Below, piece after piece: positions 8,970 through 17,652 of a stretch of DNA of 50,902 bases. Under the pieces are notes generated by a model, which saw only the letters and a program-made list of their open reading frames with translations, was not told where the DNA came from and did not search any database. Position 1 is the first letter of the stretch. Each line of letters begins with the position of its first letter. The position numbers and the translations under genes were made by a program. This DNA is from Candidatus Gemmiger faecavium (GTDB taxonomy: Bacteria; Bacillota; Clostridia; Oscillospirales; Ruminococcaceae), in the NCBI GenBank assembly GCA_019114415.1, contig DXFO01000018.1:1-50902 (forward strand), given 5' to 3'.

Positions 8970-9041
8970 TCCAAAACTCTCCTTTTACAAAACGATTCCA
9001 CCAAAAATGCGGCCCCGCCGCAACAGAGCCGCATAAACAGT

Positions 9042-9070
9042 ATTATAACGGTTGGCTGCAAAAAAGGCAA
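9042..9070 (-). promoter_or_regulatory. Sigma-A promoter of the NSS transporter gene
   Basis: Minus-strand TTGCCT (9065-9070), 17-bp spacer, TATAAT (9042-9047). About 75 bp before the GTG start. Confidence 0.72.
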
Positions 9071-9130
9071 TCGCTTGTGAAAATTCATACATCGCGTGCA
9101 GGGTTCCCCGCCCCGCCGGTACGCAACGCA

Positions 9131-9186
9131 AAAAGCCGCCGGAACGCGCACAAAACCCGTAGGTTCCTGCGCGCCCGGCGGCGCTT
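9131..9186 (-). terminator. Intrinsic terminator of the xpaC-telA-lemA-tpm-marR operon
   Basis: Stem GCCGCCGG (9135-9142) with CCGGCGGC (9175-9182), extended by GCGCA/TGCGC further in, then CTTTTTGCG on the minus strand. About 50 bp past the MarR-type gene. Confidence 0.75.
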
Positions 9187-9229
9187 TGTTTTTGTATGAA
9201 ATTGCAGGCCTGCCTGCGGGGCGGCTCGG

Positions 9230-9682
9230 TCAGTCCCTGGACTCGGGGGTGGGGATCTCCGGCATCAGTTCATTGCCGACGACGGTGAGCATTTCATCCA
9301 GCTTGGCCACATCCTCCGGGGAGAACCGCGCCTTGACCCGGTCCACCACCGTCTGTAAGTAGGCATAGCTGATGTTATAGTAATCCAGATACTTCTGCGT
9401 GGGGCAGAGGTGATATTCCCGCCGGTCCGTCTCGGAGCGCACCTTTTCAACATAGCCTTTCTGGATCAGACTGTTGATCTTGTAGGAGGCATTCGGCGTG
9501 GAAATGTGCATTGCCTGGGCAAACTGCGCCACCGTGGGGCTGCCCAGCGCCATGATGCCCTCCATGCAGAAGGACTCCACCGTGGTCAGGGTCGCTTCAC
9601 GGTTTTCAAAGCGGCTGAACACTTTCTGGTAAAAATGCAGCTTGAATTTGGTATAAACGGTATTGAATGCCTGATCCAACAT
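9230..9682 (-). CDS. MarR-family winged-helix regulator
   Basis: 150 residues. Winged-helix core: SPTVAQFAQAMHISTPNASYKI (recognition region), then LIQKGYVEKVRSETDRREY, whose basic wing with the DRR motif is diagnostic for MarR. N- and C-terminal helices supply the dimer interface. ATG at 9682 has GGAGG eight bases upstream; the frame stays open to a TTG at 9721 with no such site, so the shorter form is preferred. Only 39 bp separate it from the TPM gene upstream, and no promoter or terminator intervenes, so it is probably the last gene of the five-gene operon and a candidate autoregulator of it. Confidence 0.9.
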   Translation of the reverse strand: MLDQAFNTVYTKFKLHFYQKVFSRFENREATLTTVESFCMEGIMALGSPTVAQFAQAMHISTPNASYKINSLIQKGYVEKVRSETDRREYHLCPTQKYLDYYNISYAYLQTVVDRVKARFSPEDVAKLDEMLTVVGNELMPEIPTPESRD

Positions 9683-9721
9683 TTGCAAAACCTCCACAGC
9701 GGGCAATTTCCCGCCGTTCAA

Positions 9722-10657
9722 TTATCCGCGGCGTCCGGCTCCGCCGCCCCGTGTCGAGCCGCCGCCCGTACGGAATCCACCGGGGCGGGAACCGCCGCCG
9801 GGTCTGGGTCCGCCGCCCGGGCGCCGACCGCCGGGACGGGGTCCCGGGCCGCCAAAGCCGCCGCGGGGCGGTCTGGGTCCGCCATAGTAAGGTCCGCGCG
9901 GGGGTCTGGGCGGACGGGGCGGGCGCGGGGGACGGGGCGGGCCAAAGAAGAAGAATGCCCGGGGACCGCCGTAGCGGGGACCACGGTAACGGGGACCGCC
10001 AAAGCGCGGCGTAGCCAAAAGCAGCACCACCGCCAGGATCAGCACCACAATGAGAACGACTGCTCCCACAGGAAAGCCCCCTTTCTGCGGAGCGGCAGTG
10101 CCGCCCACTGAACTGAAATCCCCTTTGGCCACTGCCGAGACATCCATGGACACGCCGTAGATCTTGGCCAGCTCCTCTGCCAGAGCCTTGACGGTCTGCT
10201 GCGTGCCGGTATCGTAATCTTTATTCACCCAGCTGGGTTCCAGTTCGTCGTACAGGATACGGCTGAGGGTGGTGGTGGGCAGCAGCGTTTCCAGTCCGGA
10301 ACCCTGCACCGCCCAGTAATCGTCATCGCCGGAAGCCAGCAGAAGCAGCACGCCGTTGTCCTTGTCATCGTCGCCCAGGCCCCAGGCGTTGAACACCTCG
10401 TAGGCGTAACCTTCCATGGTGGTGTTGCCCACCTGGTCCACGGTATAGACGCCGATCTGCGCGCCGCAGGTATCGCTGAGCGCCTCCGACAGATTGGTGA
10501 TGACCTGCTCTGTTTCCGAAGAGAGGATACCGGCGTTGTCAATGACAGCCTTATCCTTGTCTACTTCCGGTGCGGCAGCCGCGGGCAATGCCGCCGCCAC
10601 CGCAAAGGTCACTGCCAGCAGCGGTGCTGCCAGCCGTTTGAACATCCCGGTCCTCAT
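9722..10657 (-). CDS. TPM-domain membrane protein with long Gly/Pro/Arg-rich tail
   Basis: 311 residues: signal peptide (about 5-30, ending in an alanine run), a TPM_phosphatase-type extracytoplasmic domain (about 32-170; VIDNAGILSSETEQVITNLSEAL and DKDNGVLLLLASGDDD are typical), one membrane span (about 196-215), and a 95-residue cytoplasmic tail made almost only of Gly, Pro and Arg, including four tandem RPP units. Start ATG overlaps the LemA stop (ATGA), so translation is coupled. LemA/TPM neighbours are common in bacteria; role is probably in envelope or membrane-protein quality, unproven. The tail is low-complexity and strongly basic, unlike typical TPM proteins that end in a GGG-S type tail. 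Confidence 0.86.
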   Translation of the reverse strand: MRTGMFKRLAAPLLAVTFAVAAALPAAAAPEVDKDKAVIDNAGILSSETEQVITNLSEALSDTCGAQIGVYTVDQVGNTTMEGYAYEVFNAWGLGDDDKDNGVLLLLASGDDDYWAVQGSGLETLLPTTTLSRILYDELEPSWVNKDYDTGTQQTVKALAEELAKIYGVSMDVSAVAKGDFSSVGGTAAPQKGGFPVGAVVLIVVLILAVVLLLATPRFGGPRYRGPRYGGPRAFFFFGPPRPPRPPRPPRPPRGPYYGGPRPPRGGFGGPGPRPGGRRPGGGPRPGGGSRPGGFRTGGGSTRGGGAGRRG

Positions 10658-11283
10658 TGAAATGCTTCCACCTCCCCGATGCCCCACAGCATCCCGATCA
10701 CATTGGCCGGGAACGCCGAAAGGGTGTTGTTGTATTCCTCCACGGCGGGGTTATACTCATTGCCCGCCGTGCGCAGGATGATGTCCTGCCGGGACAAAAA
10801 TTCCGTATGCTGGGTCTCAATGGACTCGGTGCTTTTGCCCGCGTCGGCCACTTCGCCGTACATGATCTCCACCGCGCTGCCCAGGGCCGTGTTGGCGGCA
10901 AACTGGTCGGCGGGATGGCTGCTGTCGGTGGCGTTCCAGTCGTCCAGCGCCTGCTGCGCCGCCTGGACCGAGGCCGCGTCCTCCCCCAGCACCTGCCCGC
11001 AGAGGCGGATCAGGTTGGCTGCCGCGTCGGCACGCAGGGAAAGGTCGTTCTGCATGCTCTGGCCGTGCTCATTGGCAGAGGCATAGATGGCCTGCACCTG
11101 ATTGTATTTTGTGTTGAGCTTTGCCCCGCCGATGCCGAACACCGACACCGCGGCCAGCACCACCAGGGCCAGGGCGGCGGCGGGGCGTTTTTTGGCCGGG
11201 GCGGGCAATTTGCTTTCCACCTGGCCGAACACTTCCAGCTGGGGACCCTCGATGCGGAAAGTCTCCTGTTGTTCCAACTGCAT
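10654..11283 (-). CDS. LemA family protein
   Basis: 209 residues: short cytoplasmic N-terminus, one membrane span (about 35-53), then the helical LemA fold with the marker KYNQVQAIYASA and the C-terminal EEYNNTLSAFPANVIGMLWG. This YN..V..FP pattern is the LemA family signature. It begins directly after the TelA stop (TAAATG) and its end overlaps the TPM start, so TelA, LemA and TPM are translated as a unit. Family function is unknown; membrane/envelope association is inferred from the span and neighbours. Confidence 0.9.
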   Translation of the reverse strand: MQLEQQETFRIEGPQLEVFGQVESKLPAPAKKRPAAALALVVLAAVSVFGIGGAKLNTKYNQVQAIYASANEHGQSMQNDLSLRADAAANLIRLCGQVLGEDAASVQAAQQALDDWNATDSSHPADQFAANTALGSAVEIMYGEVADAGKSTESIETQHTEFLSRQDIILRTAGNEYNPAVEEYNNTLSAFPANVIGMLWGIGEVEAFQ

Positions 11284-12465
11284 TTACTTCGTCTGCTCCA
11301 TCAGTTTGGCGCGCAGCTCGCCCTCGATGCGGCCCAGCTCCTGCTCAGCCGCAGCGCGCTTGGCTTTGCCGTCGGCGCGGATCTTGTTGAGCTCATCCAG
11401 CGTGCTGATCAGCTCGCGGTTGGTCTGCTGCAGCGTCTCCATATCCACGACACCGCGCTCGGATTCCTTGGCAATGTCGATGGTGCCCTGCTTGAGGGCG
11501 GCGGCGTTTTTGCGCAGCAGTTCGTTGGTGGCGTCGGTGACGGCGCGCTCGGCGGCCATCGCCTCCTGGCTGTGGGCCATGCCCAGGGCCAGGACCATCT
11601 GGTTTTTCCACAGAGGAATGGTGTTTACGATGGTGGTCTGGATCTTCTCGGCCATCATGGTGTCATTGGCCTGGATCAGACGGATCTGCGGGCCCATCTG
11701 GATGCTGATGTTGCGGGTCAGCTGCAGATCGTACAGCTTTTTCTCAAACCGGTCGCACAGATCGGCCAGGTCGCGGGCCGCCTGGGCGTCCTCCGGCAGC
11801 TGGGTGCGCTGGGCCTTCTCGTTGGCCTCTTTCAGCTCGGTGCTGCGCACCTGCTCCAGCTTTTTCTTGCCGGCCAGGATATACATGGTCAGTTCCTTGA
11901 AGTAGACCAGGTTGAGCTGATACATCTTGTCCAGCATGGTGATGTCCTTCATCAGGACGACCTGGTGGTCCTCCAGCTGGGCCTTGATGCGCTCCACGTT
12001 GACGTCGGCCTTCTCATAGCGGGTCTTCATGGACTCGATGTTGTAGCTGGTCTTGCGGAACAGGTTGCTGAAAAAGCCCTTGTCCTTCTGCTCATTGGCG
12101 TCAAAGCCCTTGAGCTCGGTGATAAGGTTGGTGATGAGTTCGCCAGTCTCCCCCATGTCCTTGGTCTTGACCCGGGAGAGGGCATTGTCGGAGAAGTCGC
12201 TCAGCTTTTTCTGGCTGGCTGCGCCGTACTGCAGAACCATCTGGCTGTTGGTGATGTCGATCTTCTCGGCAAAGTCGTTCACCATCTGCTGCTCTTCGGG
12301 AGAGAGGGGGGTATCCTCCACCTTGACGGGAGTGGGCTTTTTGGCCTCCTCCACCACCGCTGCATCGGCGGCGGGGTCCAGAGTCAGGGTGGGAGTGGCG
12401 GGCGCGGCATCCAGCGTCAGGCTGGGCGCGGCGGGGGCATTCAAATCAAAATCCTTGTCGTTCAT
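11284..12465 (-). CDS. Toxic anion resistance protein TelA/KlaA family
   Basis: 393 residues, predicted cytoplasmic and strongly helical (residues about 60-390), matching TelA/KlaA/YaaN: DTPLSPEEQQMVNDFAEKID at the start of the domain, then repeated charged coiled-coil helices and VNTIPLWKNQMVLALG, a family hallmark. Residues 1-45 are an Ala/Pro/Thr-rich linker with a partial repeat (APSLTLDAAP / TPTLTLDPAA). In other bacteria relatives are associated with tellurite, colicin or lantibiotic tolerance; the biochemical activity is not known. It follows xpaC by 47 bp, as in the B. subtilis xpaC-yaaN pair. Confidence 0.93.
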   Translation of the reverse strand: MNDKDFDLNAPAAPSLTLDAAPATPTLTLDPAADAAVVEEAKKPTPVKVEDTPLSPEEQQMVNDFAEKIDITNSQMVLQYGAASQKKLSDFSDNALSRVKTKDMGETGELITNLITELKGFDANEQKDKGFFSNLFRKTSYNIESMKTRYEKADVNVERIKAQLEDHQVVLMKDITMLDKMYQLNLVYFKELTMYILAGKKKLEQVRSTELKEANEKAQRTQLPEDAQAARDLADLCDRFEKKLYDLQLTRNISIQMGPQIRLIQANDTMMAEKIQTTIVNTIPLWKNQMVLALGMAHSQEAMAAERAVTDATNELLRKNAAALKQGTIDIAKESERGVVDMETLQQTNRELISTLDELNKIRADGKAKRAAAEQELGRIEGELRAKLMEQTK

Positions 12466-12512
12466 GCTGTGGTCCGTCCTTTCCTGTATTCAGACTGCCG
12501 GTATCGACCGGT

Positions 12513-13205
12513 TCATTGGGCGAGATTCTGGCTTTTCAAAATATGATCGAGCACCTCGATGTCGGTGCTGATATCCATTGCTTCGGCGGAGTAAAGGCCA
12601 TCCAGCTGGTTTTCAAAGGCGGTGGCCATGGTGGCGGCATTGGCGCGGACTTCTTCCATAATCTGCTGCGAATTCTTCCCCTGGATACCGCTTTGTACCA
12701 CCGTATCAAAAGGAGCTCGCCGGCTCTTATTTTCAAAGCCGATTTTGTCAAACTCCTTTTCAATCCGGGCATACATTCCAATGATCTTGATGACCTCGGG
12801 CAGGTAATACCGGGCAAAACGGTCGATCTGGGGCGCCTTGTCGGGGGAAGCCTCCACCGCTTTGATAATGCCCCGGCCCGCCCGCTCCATGCGGTCCATC
12901 TCGGCGGACAGCCGGGCGTCGGGGATGGCATCGTTGAGGGCATGCAGGGCGTCGAGATTTTTCTCGATGCCCGCCAGCATGGCGTCCACGTCCTCGCTGC
13001 CGGTGGCGTAAGGAATTTCCTTATACTGGATGCGGTCGGGGCAAAGCCGGGCCGACACCAGATACACCGCCAGGCTCAAGACCGCCGTGGCTGCCAGCCC
13101 CCAAAGGGAATATACGGGAAGCACCAGCGCTCCCACCGGCCAGGCCAGGGCGGCCAGCCACAGGGGAAGCACCGGCTTTTTGCGGATCTCCTGCAGTTTG
13201 CTCAT
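12513..13205 (-). CDS. xpaC: XpaC-like protein (5-bromo-4-chloroindolyl phosphate hydrolysis family)
   Basis: 230 residues: two closely spaced hydrophobic segments at the N-terminus (about 13-30 and 35-52) and a helical cytoplasmic domain (about 65-225) of the XpaC family. The name comes from a B. subtilis hydrolysis phenotype; the mechanism is unknown. First gene of the operon, with GGAGG before ATG 13205 and a near-consensus promoter. Conserved adjacency to telA supports identification. Confidence 0.88.
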   Translation of the reverse strand: MSKLQEIRKKPVLPLWLAALAWPVGALVLPVYSLWGLAATAVLSLAVYLVSARLCPDRIQYKEIPYATGSEDVDAMLAGIEKNLDALHALNDAIPDARLSAEMDRMERAGRGIIKAVEASPDKAPQIDRFARYYLPEVIKIIGMYARIEKEFDKIGFENKSRRAPFDTVVQSGIQGKNSQQIMEEVRANAATMATAFENQLDGLYSAEAMDISTDIEVLDHILKSQNLAQ

Positions 13206-13237
13206 TGGTATCCTCCATGCAAACGCTTATTTCCTAC

Positions 13238-13266
13238 ATTATATAACATGACGTTGTACCATGCAA
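13238..13266 (-). promoter_or_regulatory. Promoter of the xpaC-telA-lemA-tpm-marR operon
   Basis: Minus-strand TTGCAT (13261-13266), 17-bp spacer, perfect TATAAT (13238-13243), about 35 bp before the xpaC start codon. Short leader, strong-looking sigma-A promoter. The rest of the 13206-13392 spacer holds only GC-rich repeats with small hairpins. Confidence 0.78.
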
Positions 13267-13392
13267 ATACAAAAACGGCGTCAAAACCGTCAAAACAAAA
13301 CTCCATGGGGCTGCCGCCCCGCCGCGGGGGGTCCGTAACCGCCCGCCTTGGCGTTTTTCCGCCGGATTTGGCACTTTTTTGCCAAAATTTCT

Positions 13393-13905
13393 TCAAAGCC
13401 AGGGGGAAAGGGCATTGCCCCATGCCTCGGTGAGCCGGGGCAGCGACCAGGACGCATTGGCCGGGCTGGTGGACGGCATACACAGGGCGGGCATGCCGGT
13501 GTCCCGTTCCAGCCAGCGGGCATACAGCCGGGCGGAGGTGGAACCGTTGCAGACGATCTGTTCCACTCCCAGCCGCCGGGCCAGTTCCGGGACGGCGTTG
13601 GGCTGTACATCCCGGATGGAGGCATCCGACGCCCCCACGATGGTGCACTTGCACACCACGTCCCACACGGCCAGTCCGTGTTCCACGATGATGGCCCGCT
13701 TGGCGTCCAGATCCTGCCAGGCAGGCACCGGGCTGTGGGTCAAAGCAGCCATGAGCGGCCAGAAACGGTTCTGCGGATGGCCGTAGTAAAAGCCCTGTTC
13801 CCGGCTTTTGGGGCTGGGGAAGCTGCCCAAAATCAGCACCCGGGCTTTCTCCCCGCACAGCGGCGGCAGGCCGGGGCCTGCCGGGCGCGGCTCAGTGCTT
13901 TTCAT
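13393..13905 (-). CDS. DNA-deoxyinosine glycosylase (UDG superfamily, HDG-like)
   Basis: 170 residues of the uracil-DNA glycosylase fold. Family 6 (hypoxanthine-DNA glycosylase) marks: VLILGSFPSPKSREQGFYYG followed by HPQNRFWPLMA, and the C-terminal STSPANA motif. It would excise deaminated adenine (hypoxanthine) to start base-excision repair. ATG at 13905 has GGAGG nine bases upstream and overlaps the end of the HAD gene by 14 bp, so it is translated downstream of it; the open frame continues further upstream without a ribosome site. Confidence 0.88.
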   Translation of the reverse strand: MKSTEPRPAGPGLPPLCGEKARVLILGSFPSPKSREQGFYYGHPQNRFWPLMAALTHSPVPAWQDLDAKRAIIVEHGLAVWDVVCKCTIVGASDASIRDVQPNAVPELARRLGVEQIVCNGSTSARLYARWLERDTGMPALCMPSTSPANASWSLPRLTEAWGNALSPWL

Positions 13906-14710
13906 GGGAAAACGCCTCCGGCCACACTTCGCGGCAAAGCTGGGCGACCCCGCATTCGGCGGCGGGCGGACAGCTGCGGTCGGCGGCCTGCATGGCCAGC
14001 TCGTCGCCGCCCTGGACGCAGACCCCCAGCCCTGCCCGGGCCAGGATGTCACGGTCGTTGGAGCCATCCCCCACCGACACCACCTCTGCCGGGTCGATGC
14101 CCGAGGCGGCGCAGATGCTTTCCAGCCCCAGGGCCTTGTCCTGGTCGGGGGTCAGGATATCACAGCCGTCGTCATCCCCGTAAAAGAGGAAGCGCAGGCC
14201 CAGGTATCCGTACCGTTTCTGGAATTCCTCCACCGCTTCATGGGGCATCCGCCCGAAAGCCGAAAAAGGCATGTTTTCCAGATGCCGGTCCTGGTCCTCG
14301 CCGTCGATGGCGTACACCACGCCTCCCAGCTGGACCTCCCGCTGATGCTGAAGCTCATAGTTGACATAGACATACGGCCCGTCGTCAAAATTGAAGCCCA
14401 GCATGTACTCGTAATCCTCAAAGAAGTCCACCAGGGCGTACATCTGCTCATTGGTCATGGTCCGCGTGCTCAGCACCGTCCCCGCCTTGTCCAGCACCTG
14501 CGCACCGGCGGCACAGATCCAGTAATCGGGGCGGATGCGCCCCAGCATTTTGGGCGGGATGCCCATGCGGCAGCGGCCGGTGGCAATGGCCACCTTGACC
14601 CCCGCTTTCTGCACCGCGCACACGGCCTCCACATTCTCCCGCGGGACGACGCTCTCGCCTCCCGGACGCAGCGTGCCGTCAATATCCAAAGTCAAAAGGC
14701 GATACTGCAT
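13892..14710 (-). CDS. Cof-type HAD-superfamily phosphatase
   Basis: 272 residues. HAD motif I LTLDIDGTL (residues 6-14, nucleophile Asp), motif II-like ATGR (SLVKVAIATGR region near 60), and motif IV GDGSNDRDILARAG near residue 220, with a C2 cap domain in between, as in Cof/YidA sugar-phosphate phosphatases. Cytoplasmic, Mg-dependent; substrate unknown. ATG 14710 is preceded by GGGGGA. Operon with the DNA glycosylase gene. Confidence 0.92.
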   Translation of the reverse strand: MQYRLLTLDIDGTLRPGGESVVPRENVEAVCAVQKAGVKVAIATGRCRMGIPPKMLGRIRPDYWICAAGAQVLDKAGTVLSTRTMTNEQMYALVDFFEDYEYMLGFNFDDGPYVYVNYELQHQREVQLGGVVYAIDGEDQDRHLENMPFSAFGRMPHEAVEEFQKRYGYLGLRFLFYGDDDGCDILTPDQDKALGLESICAASGIDPAEVVSVGDGSNDRDILARAGLGVCVQGGDELAMQAADRSCPPAAECGVAQLCREVWPEAFSHEKH

Positions 14711-14781
14711 ATTGCTGTCCCCCTGTATGGTTAAAGTATTCCCCGTATGAATGCTGCGCCTGTTGCGGCGCCGATGGGAGT

Positions 14782-14810
14782 ATTATAACAAAGCCCGGCC
14801 CAAAATAAAA
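14782..14810 (-). promoter_or_regulatory. Candidate promoter of the HAD-glycosylase operon
   Basis: Minus-strand TATAAT (14782-14787) with a poor -35 (TTTTAT at 14805-14810, 17-bp spacer). The same spacer must hold the mreC promoter on the other strand, which I cannot identify. Confidence 0.45.
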
Positions 14811-14902
14811 GCCGTAGGGCCTGTGCCGGGGGCAGTCATGGCGGCGCGCAGGGCGGCATATGCTGGCCTGTGGGTGTTTTTTGGGGAAAGGGGCGTTGCA
14901 GT

Positions 14903-15652
14903 ATGCGGGACAGTCTGGATCTTTCGGTGCGATATCCCGGCAGGCGGAGCATTCACCGCAAAAAAATCCTGGTCATTTGGGTGGCGCTGGTGTGCGCCGC
15001 CCTGGCCGCCGCTGCCACGCTGCGCTACGGCCCCGAGGCAGTGGCATGGCTTGCCGCCCTGCCCCAGCGGGCGGACGGGCTGATCGGTTCTCACCTGCTG
15101 CCGTACTATTCCGGCAAGCTGGAGGAACTGCAAGAGGAAAACGCCCAACTGCGCGCCGAGCTGGCCGAAACCAGCGGCCTGCAGGCGGAAAACGAAGCCC
15201 TGCGCACCCTGCTGCAAAGCCCCGCCGCCGATGCCCTGCACGGCGCCCAGCCCTTGCAGGTGGCGGAGCGCTGGCTGGACGGTTTTGCCCTGGCAGGCAG
15301 CGCCGAGCCCGGCAGTGCGGTGCTGGACCCCTACGGCCGGTTTGTAGGGCGCATTGCCGACAGCGGGGAGCAGGCCTCCCCCGGCATCCTGCAGGTCGAC
15401 AGTGCCGCGGGGATCCCCTGTCTGGCGGAAGGCTACTGCGGCGTGCTGGACATCGAGGACGGCATCTGGTATCTGGACGAACTGCCCCGGCACTGTCCCC
15501 TGACCGAGGATGCCATCGTCACGACGGCGGACGGTTACTGGGTGGGGCGCCTGGCCGCCGCCCCCGTGGAGGACGAGACCGGGCTTTGCGCCCGCGCCCC
15601 GCTGTGCGATACCTCGGACGGAAGCAGCAGCGTCTATTTTGCGATGCAGTGA
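14903..15652 (+). CDS. mreC: MreC-like cell-shape protein (short)
   Basis: 249 residues: basic N-terminus (RYPGRRSIHRKK), one membrane span (about 24-44), a coiled coil (about 68-105; KLEELQEENAQLRAELAET) and an extracytoplasmic beta-rich domain (about 120-245) as in MreC. MreC links the cytoskeleton to wall synthases. It is slightly short and divergent from rod-type MreC; DUF or FtsB-like alternatives are less likely given the next gene is the PBP2 gene. ATG 14903 has AAAGGGG nine bases upstream; an in-frame GTG at 14870 is possible. No mreB upstream and no mreD downstream. Confidence 0.78.
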   Translation: MRDSLDLSVRYPGRRSIHRKKILVIWVALVCAALAAAATLRYGPEAVAWLAALPQRADGLIGSHLLPYYSGKLEELQEENAQLRAELAETSGLQAENEALRTLLQSPAADALHGAQPLQVAERWLDGFALAGSAEPGSAVLDPYGRFVGRIADSGEQASPGILQVDSAAGIPCLAEGYCGVLDIEDGIWYLDELPRHCPLTEDAIVTTADGYWVGRLAAAPVEDETGLCARAPLCDTSDGSSSVYFAMQ

Positions 15653-15682
15653 TTGTTTTTTCAGTTTCTTCCGTGGGCTTGC

Positions 15683-15711
15683 TTTACAAAGCGGGGGCTG
15701 CGTCGTATACT
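15683..15711 (+). promoter_or_regulatory. Promoter of the PBP2 gene
   Basis: TTTACA (15683-15688), 17-bp spacer, TATACT (15706-15711), between mreC and mrdA. Lets mrdA be expressed separately from mreC. Confidence 0.72.
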
Positions 15712-15745
15712 GATAGACAGAAATTCAACCGGGAGGGTACCAGTC

Positions 15746-17536
15746 ATGAAAAAGCGCGGCGGAAAAGGCAGGGTGACGGCTTTGCTGGTATTGTGCGCTG
15801 TGGTGTTCGGCATTTTCCTGGTCCGGCTGGCCTGGATGCAGTTCGTCCAGGCCGATTACTATGCCCAGCGGGTGGCCGAGGCATCCACCACGCGGTACAC
15901 CTACACCGTACCCGCAGCCCGGGGTGACATTGTGGACCGGGACGGCGTGGTGCTGGCGCAGGACACCCCCGTGTGGGATGTCTATCTGCGGTACCCGGCC
16001 CCACCGGGCAGCGACATGACAGATACAGCAAAACGGACGTTGGAATTACTGGAGCTTTCAGGCGGCGAGGATGTGGAAACACAACTCGCCGCTTTTTGTT
16101 CTGAAATTTCCGCCGGGGAGTTCAAGCTGGCGTCGGGCATCGGCGCGGCGCAGGCGGCCCTTTTGTATGACGCGGGTCTGGTCCAGAGCGGCGCTCTGCG
16201 CCTTGCCCCGCGGGGGGAGCGCATCTGGCCGGACGGGACGCTGCTGCCCCATGCCCTGGGCACGGTAGGCCCCATCACCGCCGAGCAGTGGGAAACGCTG
16301 GAAGGCACCGGCATCGCCATGGACGCCGACATCGGTCAGAGCGGGCTGGAAGCCGCCTATGAATCGCTGCTCCACGGCACCGACGGGCGGGTGCGCGTTA
16401 CCACCGGGGACGCGGGCGTCATTGCCGAGGAAGAGACCCGGGAACCCCAGCCCGGGGCGACGCTGGTGCTTTCCCTGGATGCCGGTTTCCAGCGCAGCGT
16501 CCAGACCGCCCTCACCGACTATCTGCACACCCTGCAGACCACCAAGGCCGCCGGGTCCGGCCGGGAGGCCAACGCCGGGGCGGTGGTCGTGGTGGATGTG
16601 GAGACCGGCGGCATCCTGGCCGCGGCCAACTCCCCCTCCTACGACCTGTCCACCTACCGCAGCAACTACGCCGCCCTGGCTGCCGATGCCTCGGCCCCGC
16701 TGCTGGACCGGGTGGCCCAGGGGCTGTATGCCCCCGGCTCCGCCTTCAAGCCCGCAGTCGCCGCAGCCGCGCTGTCCTCCGGGCTTATCACCACCTCGGA
16801 CACGGTGCGCTGCACCGGCACCTATCGCTATTACTCCGATTACCAGCCGGGCTGCCTGCAGATCGGCCACGGCGGTTCCATTGATCTGGTGCAGGCACTG
16901 AAATACAGCTGCAACATCTATTTTTACGATGTGGGCCGGCGTCTGGGGGTGGATGCCTTTTCTCAGGCCGCCCAGCACCTGGGCCTGGCGGCGGACACCG
17001 GCGTGGAGACCGCCCAGACCGGGGGCAGCCTGACCTGGACCACCGACGACAATTACCGGGAAGGCCTGACTTTGCAGGCGGCCATCGGCCAGGGCAACAC
17101 CGCCGTCACACCGCTGCAGCTGGCGTCCTATGCGGCGTCGCTGGCCAACAACGGGGTGCGCCTGCGCCTGCACTATGCCGACCGGGCGCTGGACAGTACC
17201 ACGGGGGAAATCCTCTGGCAGGCGGAACCGGAAGTGCTGGACACCATGCCCGGGGGTGAGGAAGTGTTCGGTCCCATCCGGGAAGGCATGATCCAGATGT
17301 CCCAGACGCTGGGCGCCCTGCGGGGCCTGAACATGACGGTGGCCTGCAAGACCGGCAGTCCCCAGCGGCCGGACACCATGCCCGGAGGCACCCATTACAC
17401 CAACTCGGTGCTGATCGCCTATGCCCCCGCCGACGATCCCCAGATCGCTGTGGCCATTGTGCTGGAGTACGGCGGAGGCGGCGCCAACGCCTCTCCCCTG
17501 CTGCGCACCGTGCTGGAGGCCTGGGCCGCCCTGTAA
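15746..17536 (+). CDS. mrdA: Penicillin-binding protein 2 (class B transpeptidase)
   Basis: 596 residues. One N-terminal membrane span (about 11-28), dimerisation/pedestal domain with RGDIVDRDGVVLA (60-71), and a C-terminal transpeptidase domain with all three penicillin-binding motifs: SAFK (332-335, serine nucleophile and lysine), SCN (388-390) and KTGS (535-538). It cross-links peptidoglycan outside the membrane, normally as partner of RodA for side-wall growth. Start ATG 15746 follows GGGAGGG. Length is normal to slightly short. No RodA gene lies in the cluster, so its glycosyltransferase partner must be elsewhere. Confidence 0.93.
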   Translation: MKKRGGKGRVTALLVLCAVVFGIFLVRLAWMQFVQADYYAQRVAEASTTRYTYTVPAARGDIVDRDGVVLAQDTPVWDVYLRYPAPPGSDMTDTAKRTLELLELSGGEDVETQLAAFCSEISAGEFKLASGIGAAQAALLYDAGLVQSGALRLAPRGERIWPDGTLLPHALGTVGPITAEQWETLEGTGIAMDADIGQSGLEAAYESLLHGTDGRVRVTTGDAGVIAEEETREPQPGATLVLSLDAGFQRSVQTALTDYLHTLQTTKAAGSGREANAGAVVVVDVETGGILAAANSPSYDLSTYRSNYAALAADASAPLLDRVAQGLYAPGSAFKPAVAAAALSSGLITTSDTVRCTGTYRYYSDYQPGCLQIGHGGSIDLVQALKYSCNIYFYDVGRRLGVDAFSQAAQHLGLAADTGVETAQTGGSLTWTTDDNYREGLTLQAAIGQGNTAVTPLQLASYAASLANNGVRLRLHYADRALDSTTGEILWQAEPEVLDTMPGGEEVFGPIREGMIQMSQTLGALRGLNMTVACKTGSPQRPDTMPGGTHYTNSVLIAYAPADDPQIAVAIVLEYGGGGANASPLLRTVLEAWAAL

Positions 17537-17652
17537 CTTCGGCAAATCCGCAAAGGAAATATTTTACAATTTTTGCCCGTTTCCCCATTTTTTGCCGTTC
17601 TCACGCCATGCCGCGCCATTGTAAAACTGTGTGTTTTTTATAGAAAAATCTG

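Noticed and set aside
9683-9721. Longer MarR start at TTG 9721
   Set aside because: No ribosome site; ATG 9682 has GGAGG at eight bases.
10657-12546. 629-codon plus-strand open frame over lemA and telA
   Set aside because: Spans two well-supported genes on the other strand; no motif or start signal.
16058-17545. 495-codon minus-strand open frame over mrdA
   Set aside because: PBP2 on the plus strand has all transpeptidase motifs; the antisense has none.
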